From Bacteroidota bacterium (GTDB taxonomy: Bacteria; Bacteroidota; Bacteroidia; Chitinophagales; Saprospiraceae), in contig JAKQHS010000109.1 of the NCBI GenBank assembly GCA_029557915.1, positions 1 to 64,000 on the forward strand: DNA of 64,000 bases, given 5' to 3'. The position numbers were made by a program, and so were the translations under genes. How positions within the stretch are numbered: the first letter of the stretch is position 1; each line of letters starts with the position of its first letter. This document shows, in pieces, positions 29,001 to 35,751 of this stretch. The notes beneath the pieces were generated by a model that was not told the DNA's origin, ran no database searches, and saw only the letters and a list, made by a program, of their open reading frames with translations.

Positions 29001-29040
29001 TTGAAAATAACAATCCCAGAATGTGTGTCTTCCTTTTCAT
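23062..29040 (-). CDS. SpvB/VCBS/RHS polymorphic toxin with variable C-terminal domain
   Basis: 1992 residues. Signal peptide about 1-22. Residues about 50-340 match the SpvB/TcdB N-terminal region (YTIPIVVPPGTNGVVPSLSI, then LGQGWSITGMSSISRIP). Residues about 340-720 hold seven FG-GAP/VCBS calcium-loop repeats (GDFDGDGFSDL, GDFNGDGKGDL, LDFNGDGKSDL, FDYNGDGKSEI and others). Residues about 900-1600 are YD repeats (YDYDALGQLITQ, MTYDTMGRILTK). The RHS core ends with YTDHLGSILNVT, RLYDPIVGRMLAVD and YSYVLNNPLKYNDPSGE, which finishes at about 1721. The last 271 residues are unique, with a probable toxin at about 1890-1992 (GKPIFDSYR, GGFLNAERY, GWIYSP). Family knowledge: the shell encloses a toxin released to kill or inhibit rivals. 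The putative immunity gene follows. AT-rich compared with flanking genes. Confidence 0.9.
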   Translation of the reverse strand: MKRKTHILGLLFSIFYLIETSGQGALYTSGTFTKTVNTALPVGTVAASADVDLSGAATYTIPIVVPPGTNGVVPSLSILYNSLGGYSVLGQGWSITGMSSISRIPKTIYHDGNVAPVELTTGDRYSLDGSRLVLKTGTYGAAGSTYGTESENFATITAFGSIGTGPQYLTVFLKDGRTMEYGGTSNSRAMNTAQTQVMSWLLSKITYPDGNYIEYSYNNGVGVSITFNEINYTGNTAAGLTPYNKIKFNYVSRSDVNTVYEAGTARTQDKFLDNITITGESSAAFKIYQFNYGWDNINSYLNEIIEKGSNGSQLNSTIFKYGDQPTIVQRYGTNTTGIQDGNYYSGDFDGDGFSDLVEANKILSDNIEYCSQIRLFKAIPAINQATSFSAPIVKNLAGNFSALKKKSIPDLYTFLTNDFSGDGIDDFAAAKTTGYGGTWAFQFARIYNGSNTTPFSDSVTINAYTGYSKINSTTGHFLFAGDFNGDGKGDLLSILGYTSSPTTIGIHIYYGGSSPSFLTVGTTGTINIPVNNWQSAKRIQVLDFNGDGKSDLMVTSGNNSEIYTIDGYVARSIYYAGFPTQDHLPFFGDFNGDRKMDILYRSSTTLNNAPWYKCLSTGTSFDQSAFTFTTVPTVTSEYSGDKILLMDCNGDGKTDIFHGILGTTSSTYHVYFSRGSSFYFYLYTGTTTTLNTMPLTPFDYNGDGKSEILVRTNYLSYFDIYHFMPFGKELFLEKVKNGYDYTTQWIYKRMNESGTFYNKGPTLSGNVNNIQLPMHFVSEIKMDNGIGGMNSMTYNYAEAKLHKEGKGFLGFKKINSDNAASGFRKKSENEFNLTYYVAAPYKDSIILISNGSLVKEVTNSNQFLSQGTGRYWYRINNVLENKVFEGRTLSTANSVFDSYGNVTSQVVNNNSVETTTTTTTYGQYGTPVPALPTSVTVSNTRTGQTAYSSVINMTYNSLGQMLTKVEFVGQPKAVTTTYYYNNLGNQISARISASGITARNIFSSQFDTMGRWPNTTTTPVGVTYTYYHSLWGKPYSVTDIMGLITSFSFDAFGREISMTTPQFYNITTSYNFTTSYGSRYYKQITHPHRPDIKIYNDVLDRERRTETEGWQNQWITTEKTYTANGEVFTTTGPYKSGETGLLTTFNYDGYRRLASIVENKGGTNYTSTLGYVYASGNLTTTSTNPASQVSSKVSDATGKTISATDYGGTLNYAYYSHGGLKTVINGASTLVTNNYDVYARQSSMVDINAGTTSYDYDALGQLITQVNAKSQTHTMTYDTMGRILTKTMPEGTTTYEYYQAGSYASIGKIKKITGFAGDLQEYTYNGYGDLWTDKQTVDGVAHTKTYTYDASYSNVSTVSYPSSFALNYNYDANGYLSTVKNTDNSVTIFTNGTMNGYDQYKTYSLGNGKSSTNTYFYGIPTNYSTTGVQNLSLNWNHNSGNLTSRVDGIASKTETFGYDNLNRLTSSLVTGLTTYTTVYSNNGNISSKTDAGTYAYTSSRINAVTQINPSAGTISSASQSLPTYSSFLQPTSLTEGINTLNYTYGYDENRIKSVLIQNGSTTNTRYFFGDYEKDITGGSTKYIHYINAGDGLMAIVIRESGTDTYYYTYTDHLGSILNVTNNIGTVVHNQNFDAWGRYRNYSNWTYSGVTAPPIWLTRGFTGHEHLELFKLINMNGRLYDPIVGRMLAVDNYVQFPEFSQAFNRYSYVLNNPLKYNDPSGEIIPLVFAGAALIGGGLNLWSNFSKVQNFGQGLSYFMSGFLGGGISVVNPLAGGSYTATTNVLLDISYGHLPQLDNVKDITKYAFHVALDAFGASGAGKMADLLGSSIFNYSWRSFGGYTTGAGTTRIIGETADDIIKYNVPELVIGAEKVIIGADGLIYNAARFATKTGTQQGGLNLFKWGAQQTSKSTGWKIGDYMLHLPNKGLAKLNWKANYSALRSEMNLGKPIFDSYRLPNGNLIPTGGFLNAERYILHTRGWIYSPSSGEWIPPIR

Positions 29041-29659
29041 TTATTAACCTATTTAATAATAATATAATTTATCCTTCCTACCAAATCACTTGGCTGGAAT
29101 GTGTATTTTAATCCGTGTTTATTTCATATTTGAATTAAACACCCATTGATTCATTGATCAACAATGAATAAATTCAGAATATGGAGTTTAGGAAACTTAA
29201 ATTTGAGAAAAGAAAGACACAGCGTTCAAATTCAATCGACAGGGTATTCTCAAAAGCAAGCCTAAGAGTAAATTTGATGGAAACAAATATAATATATATG
29301 TTTTTAATTTTTCCAAATTTAATATGTTAAATTATCAAGATATTTGTAATTTGATAGGGGTCCTGTTTAATGTGTATATTAATTCAGCCAGAGTATTTTT
29401 AAAAGATAATTACAAATAGATCTGGGGAGTATGTCTCATTCGTGTAGAAACAGAGATCATCGGCAAATTTGAAATCGGTAATTCTTGTTTTAAGTGTGCT
29501 AATCCAGGTGTATCTTGATTTGATTCCTTGAATTTCGCAAGGGTGTACTCAATGTCTCAATTCGGGGCAGGTTAACAATTTGCCTTCCGTTCTAATTGCT
29601 CATCTCGATTTGTCCATCAGTCAGAACTTTTCGATCTTTAACGGTATCAATTTTTATCA
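29041..29659. other. AT-rich intergenic region between divergent genes
   Basis: 619 bases between the leftward RHS toxin and the rightward amidohydrolase. Strongly AT-rich on the left. A TATATTTG -7-like element lies on the minus strand at 29284-29291 with TTTG 22 bases further upstream (29314-29317); it could drive the RHS gene with a leader of about 240 bases, but in such AT-rich DNA this may be chance. No gene or RNA recognised. Confidence 0.4.
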
Positions 29660-30988
29660 ATGCGTTTTTTTCTATTTTTTCTGTTCGGAGGATTTACTCT
29701 TCTTTCAGCTCAAAATAAAATCATAGCCCTGGTCGGCGGCACCCTCATCGATGGCTTTGGCGGCCGGCCGATACAAAACAGCGTCATCCTCGTGGAAGGC
29801 GAACGGATCAAGGCGGTCGGACACCAGGGCAATCTGGCCATACCCCCCGGCGCAGAAGTCATCAGTACCGAAGGCATGAGCGTGCTGCCGGGCCTCTGGG
29901 ATATGCATGTGCACCTGATGATCAACGGGCACAGCGACTATGCCCATTGGGATAAAAAATACCTTCCCCTTGCAGAAGAAATGATCATGCCCGCCTCGGC
30001 GCATCAGTTGCTCATGGCCGGGGTCACCAGCGCCCGGGACCTGGGCGGGCCCCTGGAAGCCAGCCTCAAAGTCCGGGACCGGATAAACAGCGGGGAAATA
30101 CCCGGCCCGACGATGTATATGTCCGGCCCCTTTCTGCAACACGAACCCTATCCCGGGACTGCAGAATTCCGCTGGGGTATCAAAGGAGTGGCGGATGCCA
30201 GGGCTAAGGTCCAGCAACTGGCTGGGGCGGGCGTGGATTGCATCAAAATGATTGACCACGACCAGATGACGATGGACGAAGTGAAGGCCATCGTGGACGA
30301 AGCCCACAAATACCGGCTGCCGGTGGTCGCCCACTCTCACCGCCCTGAGGAAATACGCCGCGGATTAAAAGCGGGAGTGGATTGTTTTGAACATACCGGC
30401 CTGGCTTCGGCGCCTTCATATCCCGAAGACATCCTGGAAATGCTCAAAGAGCGGACCGCGCAAATGGCCCTGGGCCCCATGTTCTGGACCCCTACGGTCG
30501 AAGGACTGTACAATTATGAATACCTGCGCGAAAACCCGGAAGCCCTCGACAACACCTCCTGGCATCTGGGACTGCCCGATTCCATCATCGAGGATATCCG
30601 GCAATCCATCCGTTACCCCGGGCGGCTCTCCTATTTTCAGCTCAACCCCATCCGGAGACCTACCCTGCAAACCAAAATCAATCAACTCAAAGAGGCCGGC
30701 GTGGTGCTCCTGATCGGGACCGACAGCGGCATACCCATGAAATTCCACAGCCAGAGCACCTGGAATGAACTTGAGGTATGGGTCAATAAATTTGGCCTCG
30801 ATCCCATGTACGCGATACGGGCGGCCACTTACTGGCCTTCCGTAGCCATGAAAGCGGACGCCGACTTTGGCACCATCAGCGAAGGCAAGTATGCGGATAT
30901 CATCGCGGTGAAAGGGGATGTCCTCCGGCACATCGCTTTATTGCAGAACGTGAATATGGTGATGAAGAAGGGGAGGAGGGTGAAGTAG
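29660..30988 (+). CDS. Exported amidohydrolase-family metalloenzyme
   Basis: 442 residues. Signal peptide about 1-17 (ending LLSAQN). Typical composite-domain start (IIALVGGTLIDGFGGRP), then the metal-binding GLWDMHVHLM (H-x-H), a carboxylated-Lys region CIKMIDHDQ, His residues in VVAHSHRPEE and CFEHTG, and the metal-binding Asp in LIGTDSGIPMK; it ends with the beta-sandwich GKYADIIAVKGDVL. This matches amidohydrolases of the imidazolonepropionase/prolidase-like group that act on cyclic amides or dipeptides; the substrate is not known. Exported, probably periplasmic. A tandem repeat starts right after the stop. Confidence 0.9.
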   Translation: MRFFLFFLFGGFTLLSAQNKIIALVGGTLIDGFGGRPIQNSVILVEGERIKAVGHQGNLAIPPGAEVISTEGMSVLPGLWDMHVHLMINGHSDYAHWDKKYLPLAEEMIMPASAHQLLMAGVTSARDLGGPLEASLKVRDRINSGEIPGPTMYMSGPFLQHEPYPGTAEFRWGIKGVADARAKVQQLAGAGVDCIKMIDHDQMTMDEVKAIVDEAHKYRLPVVAHSHRPEEIRRGLKAGVDCFEHTGLASAPSYPEDILEMLKERTAQMALGPMFWTPTVEGLYNYEYLRENPEALDNTSWHLGLPDSIIEDIRQSIRYPGRLSYFQLNPIRRPTLQTKINQLKEAGVVLLIGTDSGIPMKFHSQSTWNELEVWVNKFGLDPMYAIRAATYWPSVAMKADADFGTISEGKYADIIAVKGDVLRHIALLQNVNMVMKKGRRVK

Positions 30989-30990
30989 GT

Positions 30991-31020
30991 GATTGGTGGA
31001 TGGTGGGTGGTGGGTGGTGA
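30991..31020. repeat. Short tandem repeat, period 7 (tgggtgg)
   Basis: About four heptamers (tgattgg, tggatgg, tgggtgg, tgggtgg) beginning two bases after the stop codon of the amidohydrolase gene. Confidence 0.75.
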
Positions 31021-31055
31021 CGTATACTCTGATCAATCCAGTAGCCTTTGTGTTT

Positions 31056-31182
31056 GGGAGGAGCTGAGCTCCGACCTTTTTGGCAAATACCTCGTAAATG
31101 AAGTAAATAGTAGGTAGGATTGAGGGTTGAGGGTTGAGGATTGAGGAGCCGAAGCCAAGCTTTGTCTAAACCACAGGGGTGT
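31056..31182. repeat. Double-hairpin repeat element, copy 1, with internal heptamer repeat
   Basis: First hairpin 31060-31072 (ggagc-tga-gctcc, perfect 5-bp stem, 3-base loop). Second hairpin 31150-31164 (cgaagc-caa-gctttg, 6 bp with one G.T pair). Between them, 31118-31146 is a heptamer repeat (gattgag/ggttgag, four units). Sequence downstream of the second hairpin (tctaaaccacagg) is shared with copy 2 at 32275-32366. Confidence 0.75.
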
Positions 31183-31211
31183 TTGCGTGCCGGAAATGGC
31201 TTAAAATAATA

Positions 31212-32165
31212 TCATACTTCAATCGCTACATTTCCCTTTTTATGCCCTTTTTCAACATAAGCATGCGCTTCAGCAATTTGGTCCAGGGAATAGGTTCGGT
31301 CGAGCACCGGTTTATATTTACCGGCTTCGATCAGCTCTTTAATAAAAACAATATCTGATTTTGTGTGGCTTATTACTCCTGTCAAAACCTTTCTGTTGCT
31401 GGTCTTTGAAATCCATAAACCCTGAATCATTTCCGACATCCCTGCGGCGCTTAAAATCATTATTCCGTTTTTAGACAATGATCTTAAACTCCGTGAAATG
31501 GACAGGGTATTCACCGAATCAAAAATCACATCGTAGGTTTCGCCGTTTTTCGTAAAATCTTCTTTTGTATAATCAATGACCTTATCGGCTCCGATAGATT
31601 TTACTAATGAAATATTGGCGGTGCTGCAAACGCCCGTGACCTCTGCCCCAAACGACTTTGCCAACTGCACCGCTGCGCTTCCCACTGCGCCGGAAGCTCC
31701 TATGACAATCACTTTTTGTCCTGGCTTGATCATTGCCCTTTTTATAAAATGCAAGGCGGTAACACCACCAAAAGGAATGACCGCTGCTTCCAGGTGGGAA
31801 ATATTTGCAGGTTTTAATGCTATGGACGCATTTTCAGGAAGACATTTGTATTCGGCGTAAGCACCAAAACTCATATCGGCATGACCAAAGACAAGGTCAC
31901 CTGCATTAAAATCCTTTACCGCTTCTCCGACCCTTTCAACTTCACCTGAAAAAACACTTCCAAGAATATTTATTTTCGGCCTCAACAAACCGTATAAAAA
32001 CCTGACCGCAAAGGGGTCGGCTTTCCGCAATCGCCAATCCCCTGAATTGACTGCGGTAGCTTTTATCCTTAATAAAATTTCATTTTGCTTTGGAGTGGGC
32101 TTTTCGACCTCTTTAATTTTAAGCACCTCTGGCGGACCATACTGGGTGTACACAGCTGCCTTCAT
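31212..32165 (-). CDS. Zinc-independent quinone oxidoreductase-type alcohol dehydrogenase
   Basis: 317 residues from the ATG at 32165; a TTG eight codons upstream is open but MKAAVYTQYGPPEVLKI is the classic start of the family. It is a medium-chain dehydrogenase/reductase: catalytic GroES-like domain (ILLRIKATAVNSGDWRLR), then the Rossmann domain with VIVIGASGAVGSAAVQLAK, and a C-terminal HAYVEKGHKKGNVAIEV typical of quinone reductase-like members. The structural-zinc Cys cluster is absent. NADPH-dependent reduction of quinones or enals is likely. The gene lies between two direct copies of a double-hairpin repeat. Confidence 0.88.
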   Translation of the reverse strand: MKAAVYTQYGPPEVLKIKEVEKPTPKQNEILLRIKATAVNSGDWRLRKADPFAVRFLYGLLRPKINILGSVFSGEVERVGEAVKDFNAGDLVFGHADMSFGAYAEYKCLPENASIALKPANISHLEAAVIPFGGVTALHFIKRAMIKPGQKVIVIGASGAVGSAAVQLAKSFGAEVTGVCSTANISLVKSIGADKVIDYTKEDFTKNGETYDVIFDSVNTLSISRSLRSLSKNGIMILSAAGMSEMIQGLWISKTSNRKVLTGVISHTKSDIVFIKELIEAGKYKPVLDRTYSLDQIAEAHAYVEKGHKKGNVAIEV

Positions 32166-32234
32166 TTCTACTGGGGTTGATTTTTGCAAGGGGCAAAAGT
32201 AGCACTTTCGATAACTTGGTTAAGAAATAAAAGA

Positions 32235-32271
32235 CTACCTCTGACCACTGACCGATGACCACTGACCGATG
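32235..32271. repeat. Short tandem repeat, period 7 (ctgaccr/atgacca)
   Basis: About five heptamers (ctgacca, ctgaccg, atgacca, ctgaccg) just upstream of the second double-hairpin element. Confidence 0.75.
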
Positions 32272-32274
32272 TTC

Positions 32275-32366
32275 GGGAGGAGCTTAGATCCGACCTTCCG
32301 GTTCGTCAGCTGAAATGAAATAACTTCCATACAGCCGAAGCCAAGCTTCGACTAAACCAGAGGATT
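32275..32366. repeat. Double-hairpin repeat element, copy 2
   Basis: Same strand as copy 1. First hairpin 32279-32291 (ggagc-tta-gatcc, one mismatch), followed by the shared ccgacctt; second hairpin 32336-32350 (cgaagc-caa-gcttcg, perfect 6-bp stem, 3-base loop), followed by actaaaccagagg, matching copy 1. Confidence 0.75.
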
Positions 32367-32461
32367 GAAGATGCAAGTTTGGGTATCACTCCTCATTCCT
32401 CTGATGCCTTTACCCATCATTTCATCTTATCCATTTCAGACCAATCCCTTAAATTTACTTT

Positions 32462-32659
32462 ATGATTGACCAGGTAAAGAAGATATTTAACCGAATTGCG
32501 AATTTGCCTGAGAAGCAACAGATCGAACTAGCCAAGCTCATAGAGGATGAAATCAGTTGGGAGCAGACTTTTGCATCCAGCCAGGAGGCACTCGCTGCTT
32601 TAGCCAAGGAGGCAATTCAGGAATACAAGAGCGGAAAAACCAGTGAACAGGACTGGTGA
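32462..32659 (+). CDS. Antitoxin of a type II toxin-antitoxin pair
   Basis: 65 residues: MIDQVKKIFNRIANLPEKQQ, then LAKLIEDEISWEQ and an acidic, extended C-terminus (SGKTSEQDW). Size, the helical N-terminus and charge fit small antitoxins that precede RelE/ParE toxins; no DNA-binding fold can be assigned with certainty. The stop TGA overlaps the toxin start by one base (TGATG), a coupling that is typical of these pairs. TAAATTTA at 32452-32459 resembles a -7 element just before the start. Confidence 0.7.
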   Translation: MIDQVKKIFNRIANLPEKQQIELAKLIEDEISWEQTFASSQEALAALAKEAIQEYKSGKTSEQDW

Positions 32660-32928
32660 TGAAATCTGTAACCACCTCAAGATTCAGAAAGGCATTTGAA
32701 AAACTTCCCAAAAGAACCCAAATCAAAGCCCGAGACAACTACCGCCTTTGGCAGGAAAATCCGAATCATCCCAGCCTAAACTTCAAGCAAATCCATTCTT
32801 CTCAACCCATCCACTCCGTCCGTGTTGGGATCGGTTACCGGGCATTGGGCGTTAAACAAGATCAAACCATGGTGTGGTTCTGGATCGGATCACATGAGGA
32901 ATACAATACAATAATTGATTCCTTATGA
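32659..32928 (+). CDS. RelE/ParE-superfamily toxin
   Basis: 89 residues from the ATG at 32659 (a GTG one codon earlier is possible). FRKAFEKLPKRTQIKARDNY, ENPNHPSLNFKQI, HSVRVGIGYRALG and VWFWIGSHEEYNTII follow the RelE/ParE fold: an N-terminal helical hairpin and a beta sheet with Arg at the centre (SVRVGIGYRA). Family knowledge: RelE-type toxins cleave mRNA at the ribosome, ParE-type poison gyrase; this sequence alone does not decide between them. The antitoxin gene is directly upstream. Confidence 0.82.
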   Translation: MKSVTTSRFRKAFEKLPKRTQIKARDNYRLWQENPNHPSLNFKQIHSSQPIHSVRVGIGYRALGVKQDQTMVWFWIGSHEEYNTIIDSL

Positions 32929-32999
32929 AAATTAAGGATCGATTACCCCTTCTATCAAAGAAATATTTACGACACAGCCTAAGTCAGGCCAAACAGGAT

Positions 33000-33077
33000 A
33001 GAGGTATGAGGCTGGAGGTATGAGTGGATCGCTTACCTCTCACCTCTCACCTCTTACCTCTAACCTCTAACCTCTAC
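33000..33077. repeat. Short tandem repeat, period 7, with complementary arms
   Basis: A purine-rich arm (gaggtatgaggctggaggta, 33003-33024) is followed by a pyrimidine-rich arm of about six acctct(c/t/a) heptamers (33043-33077). The arms can pair into a long imperfect hairpin. The repeat runs into the stop codon (33074-33076) of the leftward histidine kinase gene. Confidence 0.75.
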
Positions 33078-34225
33078 CCCGGCAATTTCACCGTAAACGT
33101 CGTACCCACACCAATTACCGAACGTTTTACAAAAATTTTTCCCTTGTGGTAATTTTCAATAATTCTGCGGGCCAGGGATAGGCCCAGGCCCCAGCCTCGT
33201 TTTTTGGTGGTGTATCCCGGCTCGAAGACCTGCTTAAACTGGTTGCCCGACAAGCCTTTTCCCGTATCGGAAAGGTCTATGCAGATATAATCCCCTTCTT
33301 CGTAGATCTCGGCCTTGATGGTGCCGGTGCCGTCCATGGCATCCAGGGAGTTCCTCATCAGGTTTTCCATCACCCAGTCAAACAGGGGCGGATTGATCCT
33401 CGCAAAATGAGGATGGCCGTTTAATGCAGGAAAATCAAAGCGGACTTTTTTGGATGCCCTTTTTTCCATGTAATTCCGGCATTGGTCCAGTTGCTGATTG
33501 AGGTTGGTCTTTTCCAGGGTAGGTTTGGAGCCGATTTTCGAAAACCGTTCGGCGATCAGTTCCAGCCGGGTCACGTCGCTGCGCAATTCATCCAGCAGTT
33601 CCATTTTCTCCGGATCCTCGCTGGACAACAGTTTCAGGTTTTCCACCCAGGCTACAATGGCCCCGATCGGGGTGCCCAACTGATGGGCCGTCTCCTTGGC
33701 CATGCCCACCCAGACCCGGTTTTGTTGTTCCCGCTGGCTGGCGCTGAACCCGATCAGCCCGATCATCAGGAATCCCAAAAGCAACATCAACTGGATATAG
33801 GGAAACAATTTGAGCCAGCGAAGCACCCTCGAGTTTTCAAAATAGACATTGTTCAATTCAGATTTGATGGGCTGGATGCCCTGCTTTTTGAGTTTGACCA
33901 GTCTTTTGGCCAGGAATGCCTTGTCTTCATCTTTCAGGGGGCCATAGTTTCGGCCCCAGGTCACCTGGTCGTTTTCATCGGTGGCGATGATGGGCGTTTT
34001 GTTGGCTTCAATGGCCTGGGATTCAAAGGTGACGTCCTTATTGATATCGCTTCCGGTCTTCGCGAGGGCTTCCTGGGCTTTCACATACAGCTCCACACTG
34101 CTGCGTTCCCCATCCTCCAGTTTTTTAGCCAGATAGCGGACATAGATCATGGACAAAGCCATGACCAGGATGCCTGCAATGGCCAGATAAAACTTCCAGC
34201 GGGATTCCTTACTGACCAGACTCAT
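33074..34225 (-). CDS. Membrane-bound sensor histidine kinase
   Basis: 383 residues. Membrane segments at about 11-29 and 142-161 flank a periplasmic sensor domain of about 110 residues. The H-box is MAKETAHQLGTPIGAIVAWV with the phospho-accepting His at about 181. ATP-binding boxes are in order: N box ENLMRNSLDAMDG, G1 DLSDTGKGL, F box FEPGYTTK, G2 RGWGLGLSLARRI. No response regulator gene is adjacent, so it is an orphan kinase. The HQLGTP form of the H-box is common in Bacteroidota. Upstream, GATCTTTG on the minus strand (34259-34266) is one base away from the -7 consensus. The gene end merges with a heptamer repeat. Confidence 0.92.
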   Translation of the reverse strand: MSLVSKESRWKFYLAIAGILVMALSMIYVRYLAKKLEDGERSSVELYVKAQEALAKTGSDINKDVTFESQAIEANKTPIIATDENDQVTWGRNYGPLKDEDKAFLAKRLVKLKKQGIQPIKSELNNVYFENSRVLRWLKLFPYIQLMLLLGFLMIGLIGFSASQREQQNRVWVGMAKETAHQLGTPIGAIVAWVENLKLLSSEDPEKMELLDELRSDVTRLELIAERFSKIGSKPTLEKTNLNQQLDQCRNYMEKRASKKVRFDFPALNGHPHFARINPPLFDWVMENLMRNSLDAMDGTGTIKAEIYEEGDYICIDLSDTGKGLSGNQFKQVFEPGYTTKKRGWGLGLSLARRIIENYHKGKIFVKRSVIGVGTTFTVKLPG

Positions 34226-34319
34226 GGTTTTGTAGCCAACGCTATCTATTGATTAACGCAAAGATCAAGAGCTGTGGTTTACCAAACAAACTAAAATTTG
34301 ATTACTGGAAATCAGAGTA

Positions 34320-34712
34320 TTATAAATTTAGCCACCCTTTGATCCACCAGGCCAACCCCGAGGTGACGGCTCCGGCAAGCAGGCCCCAGGCCAGGTCTAC
34401 CCATACCATGGAACGGGGCCAGCCCGAAATCAGGGCCTTATTGACCAGTTCATAAGTGCCGTAACATAAGACACCCAGAAAGGCCCCGTTTTTAACCGCC
34501 GACATCAGGCTGTCCGCGGGCATTACTGCAAAATACAAGAGCCCGCCGGTGAACAGAACATAAAACACAACCCCTGCCGCCCAGTCCGGTTTGTCCGCCA
34601 ACAAATGCCCCACCTGCCTGCGGATAAAAGCCCTTGCAAACCCATTGATGAATAAAAGATCGAGGCCCGCATAGATCAGCGCGGTGAGCAAAAACAGCAT
34701 GGTCGCTTTCAT
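34320..34712 (-). CDS. DUF2177 family membrane protein
   Basis: 130 residues with four membrane segments (LFLLTALIYAGLDLLFI, VVFYVLFTGGLLYFAV, GAFLGVLCYGTYELVN, VWVDLAWGLLAGAVTSGLA). FLGVLCYGTYELVNKA and the MVWVDLAWG segment are characteristic of DUF2177. The function is unknown; acts in the inner membrane. Its ATG overlaps the stop of the DUF2752 gene upstream by 4 bases (ATGA), so translation is coupled. It is the last gene of a four-gene unit that begins with a sulfatase. Confidence 0.85.
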   Translation of the reverse strand: MKATMLFLLTALIYAGLDLLFINGFARAFIRRQVGHLLADKPDWAAGVVFYVLFTGGLLYFAVMPADSLMSAVKNGAFLGVLCYGTYELVNKALISGWPRSMVWVDLAWGLLAGAVTSGLAWWIKGWLNL

Positions 34713-35131
34713 CCCTTAAAATATTTGAAAAAAATATACGTCCAATGCACCACCAGCAAGGCGGCAAGTCCAAGGCTGACCTTCCGGTTTTTTAATCCGC
34801 TCATCACGCGTTTAAACCCAAACGCCAATATCCTTTTATTGGACAGCAGATCAAAAAGCAAGATACCGCCCATTACAAGGATCAAAAGCAAGAGCACGGC
34901 CACCAAAGGATTATAAAAGAAGGAAGTCAGTCCATTCCCCCCGATCATAGCCTGCAGTGCATGGCTGCCCCCGCATCCCGCGCAGGGAAATCCAAACTGG
35001 CTGACAAAATAACAGGATTGGGCGGGTGGGGTCAATGTCCGGTTCGCAAGTAGAAATGAAACCGTCAAGGCCGCCACGCATAGCAAGGCTGTACCTCCAT
35101 AAATCTTCCGGTCCAGCGGGCCGGTCTTCAT
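34709..35131 (-). CDS. DUF2752 family membrane protein
   Basis: 140 residues, three membrane segments. FGFPCAGCGGSHALQAMI with a nearby upstream Cys (QSCYF) and FFYNPLVAVLLL match the DUF2752 pattern (C...G-x-P-C-x-G-C-G-x-x-A). The Cys cluster may be a redox or metal site; no function is established for the family. Starts with a 4-base ATGA overlap on the stop of the DNA glycosylase gene. Confidence 0.88.
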   Translation of the reverse strand: MKTGPLDRKIYGGTALLCVAALTVSFLLANRTLTPPAQSCYFVSQFGFPCAGCGGSHALQAMIGGNGLTSFFYNPLVAVLLLLILVMGGILLFDLLSNKRILAFGFKRVMSGLKNRKVSLGLAALLVVHWTYIFFKYFKG

Positions 35132-35751
35132 GTCCGTTTTGCGCTTACATTCCGATGTTTCCGGATGTAGAACCGCCAGGGCCAGCTTGCACAGGCCCCG
35201 GCGCTTTCCACCCCGATCCGGGGACCTGCGGCGATGAGTTCCGGATCGATTTGAATCTGCCGGTCTTCAATATAAATCAGGGATTCCGGGCCCACCAGGC
35301 TGTGGCCGCTGAAGGATTTGTCAAAACCCATGGCGACGGACAGTGCACCCGGTCCTTTAGTGATCCTTTCTTCGTTTGTTTTCAATTGCCTCCGTTTCAT
35401 CATGATTTCAAGGCCTTCCAGGGGTTCCAGGGCCCGGATCAAAACCGCATGGGCATATTCTTCCGGCCCGGTGACCACATTAAACAAATGGTGCATGCCA
35501 TAACAAATATAGATATAGGCGTGGCCCCCTCTTTTGTACATGACTTCTGTGCGCGGGGTCCGGCGGTTGGCATAGGCATGACAGGCTTTGTCATCCGGGC
35601 CCCGGTATGCTTCCGCTTCCACAATGATGCCGGAGGTCCTCAAACCATCGATTTCAGAAACCAGGACCTTGCCGATCAGGGACCGGCCCAGATGCACCAC
35701 ATCTTTATTCTGATAGAAGGTGGCCGGGAGCCTTTTGCCGCTATTGTCCAT
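35128..35751 (-). CDS. DNA-3-methyladenine glycosylase, AAG/MPG family
   Basis: 207 residues, the usual length. VHLGRSLIGKVLVSEIDG, then GIIVEAEAYRGPDDKACHAY with the catalytic Glu in VEAEAY, TEVMYKRGGHAYIYICYGMH, and RALEPLEG are diagnostic of the AAG family, which removes alkylated purines such as 3-methyladenine and hypoxanthine to start base excision repair in the cytoplasm. Its start overlaps the sulfatase end by 11 bases, and its end overlaps the DUF2752 start by 4 bases, so it is translated as part of a coupled operon. The link between the repair gene and a sulfatase is probably positional only. Confidence 0.95.
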   Translation of the reverse strand: MDNSGKRLPATFYQNKDVVHLGRSLIGKVLVSEIDGLRTSGIIVEAEAYRGPDDKACHAYANRRTPRTEVMYKRGGHAYIYICYGMHHLFNVVTGPEEYAHAVLIRALEPLEGLEIMMKRRQLKTNEERITKGPGALSVAMGFDKSFSGHSLVGPESLIYIEDRQIQIDPELIAAGPRIGVESAGACASWPWRFYIRKHRNVSAKRT

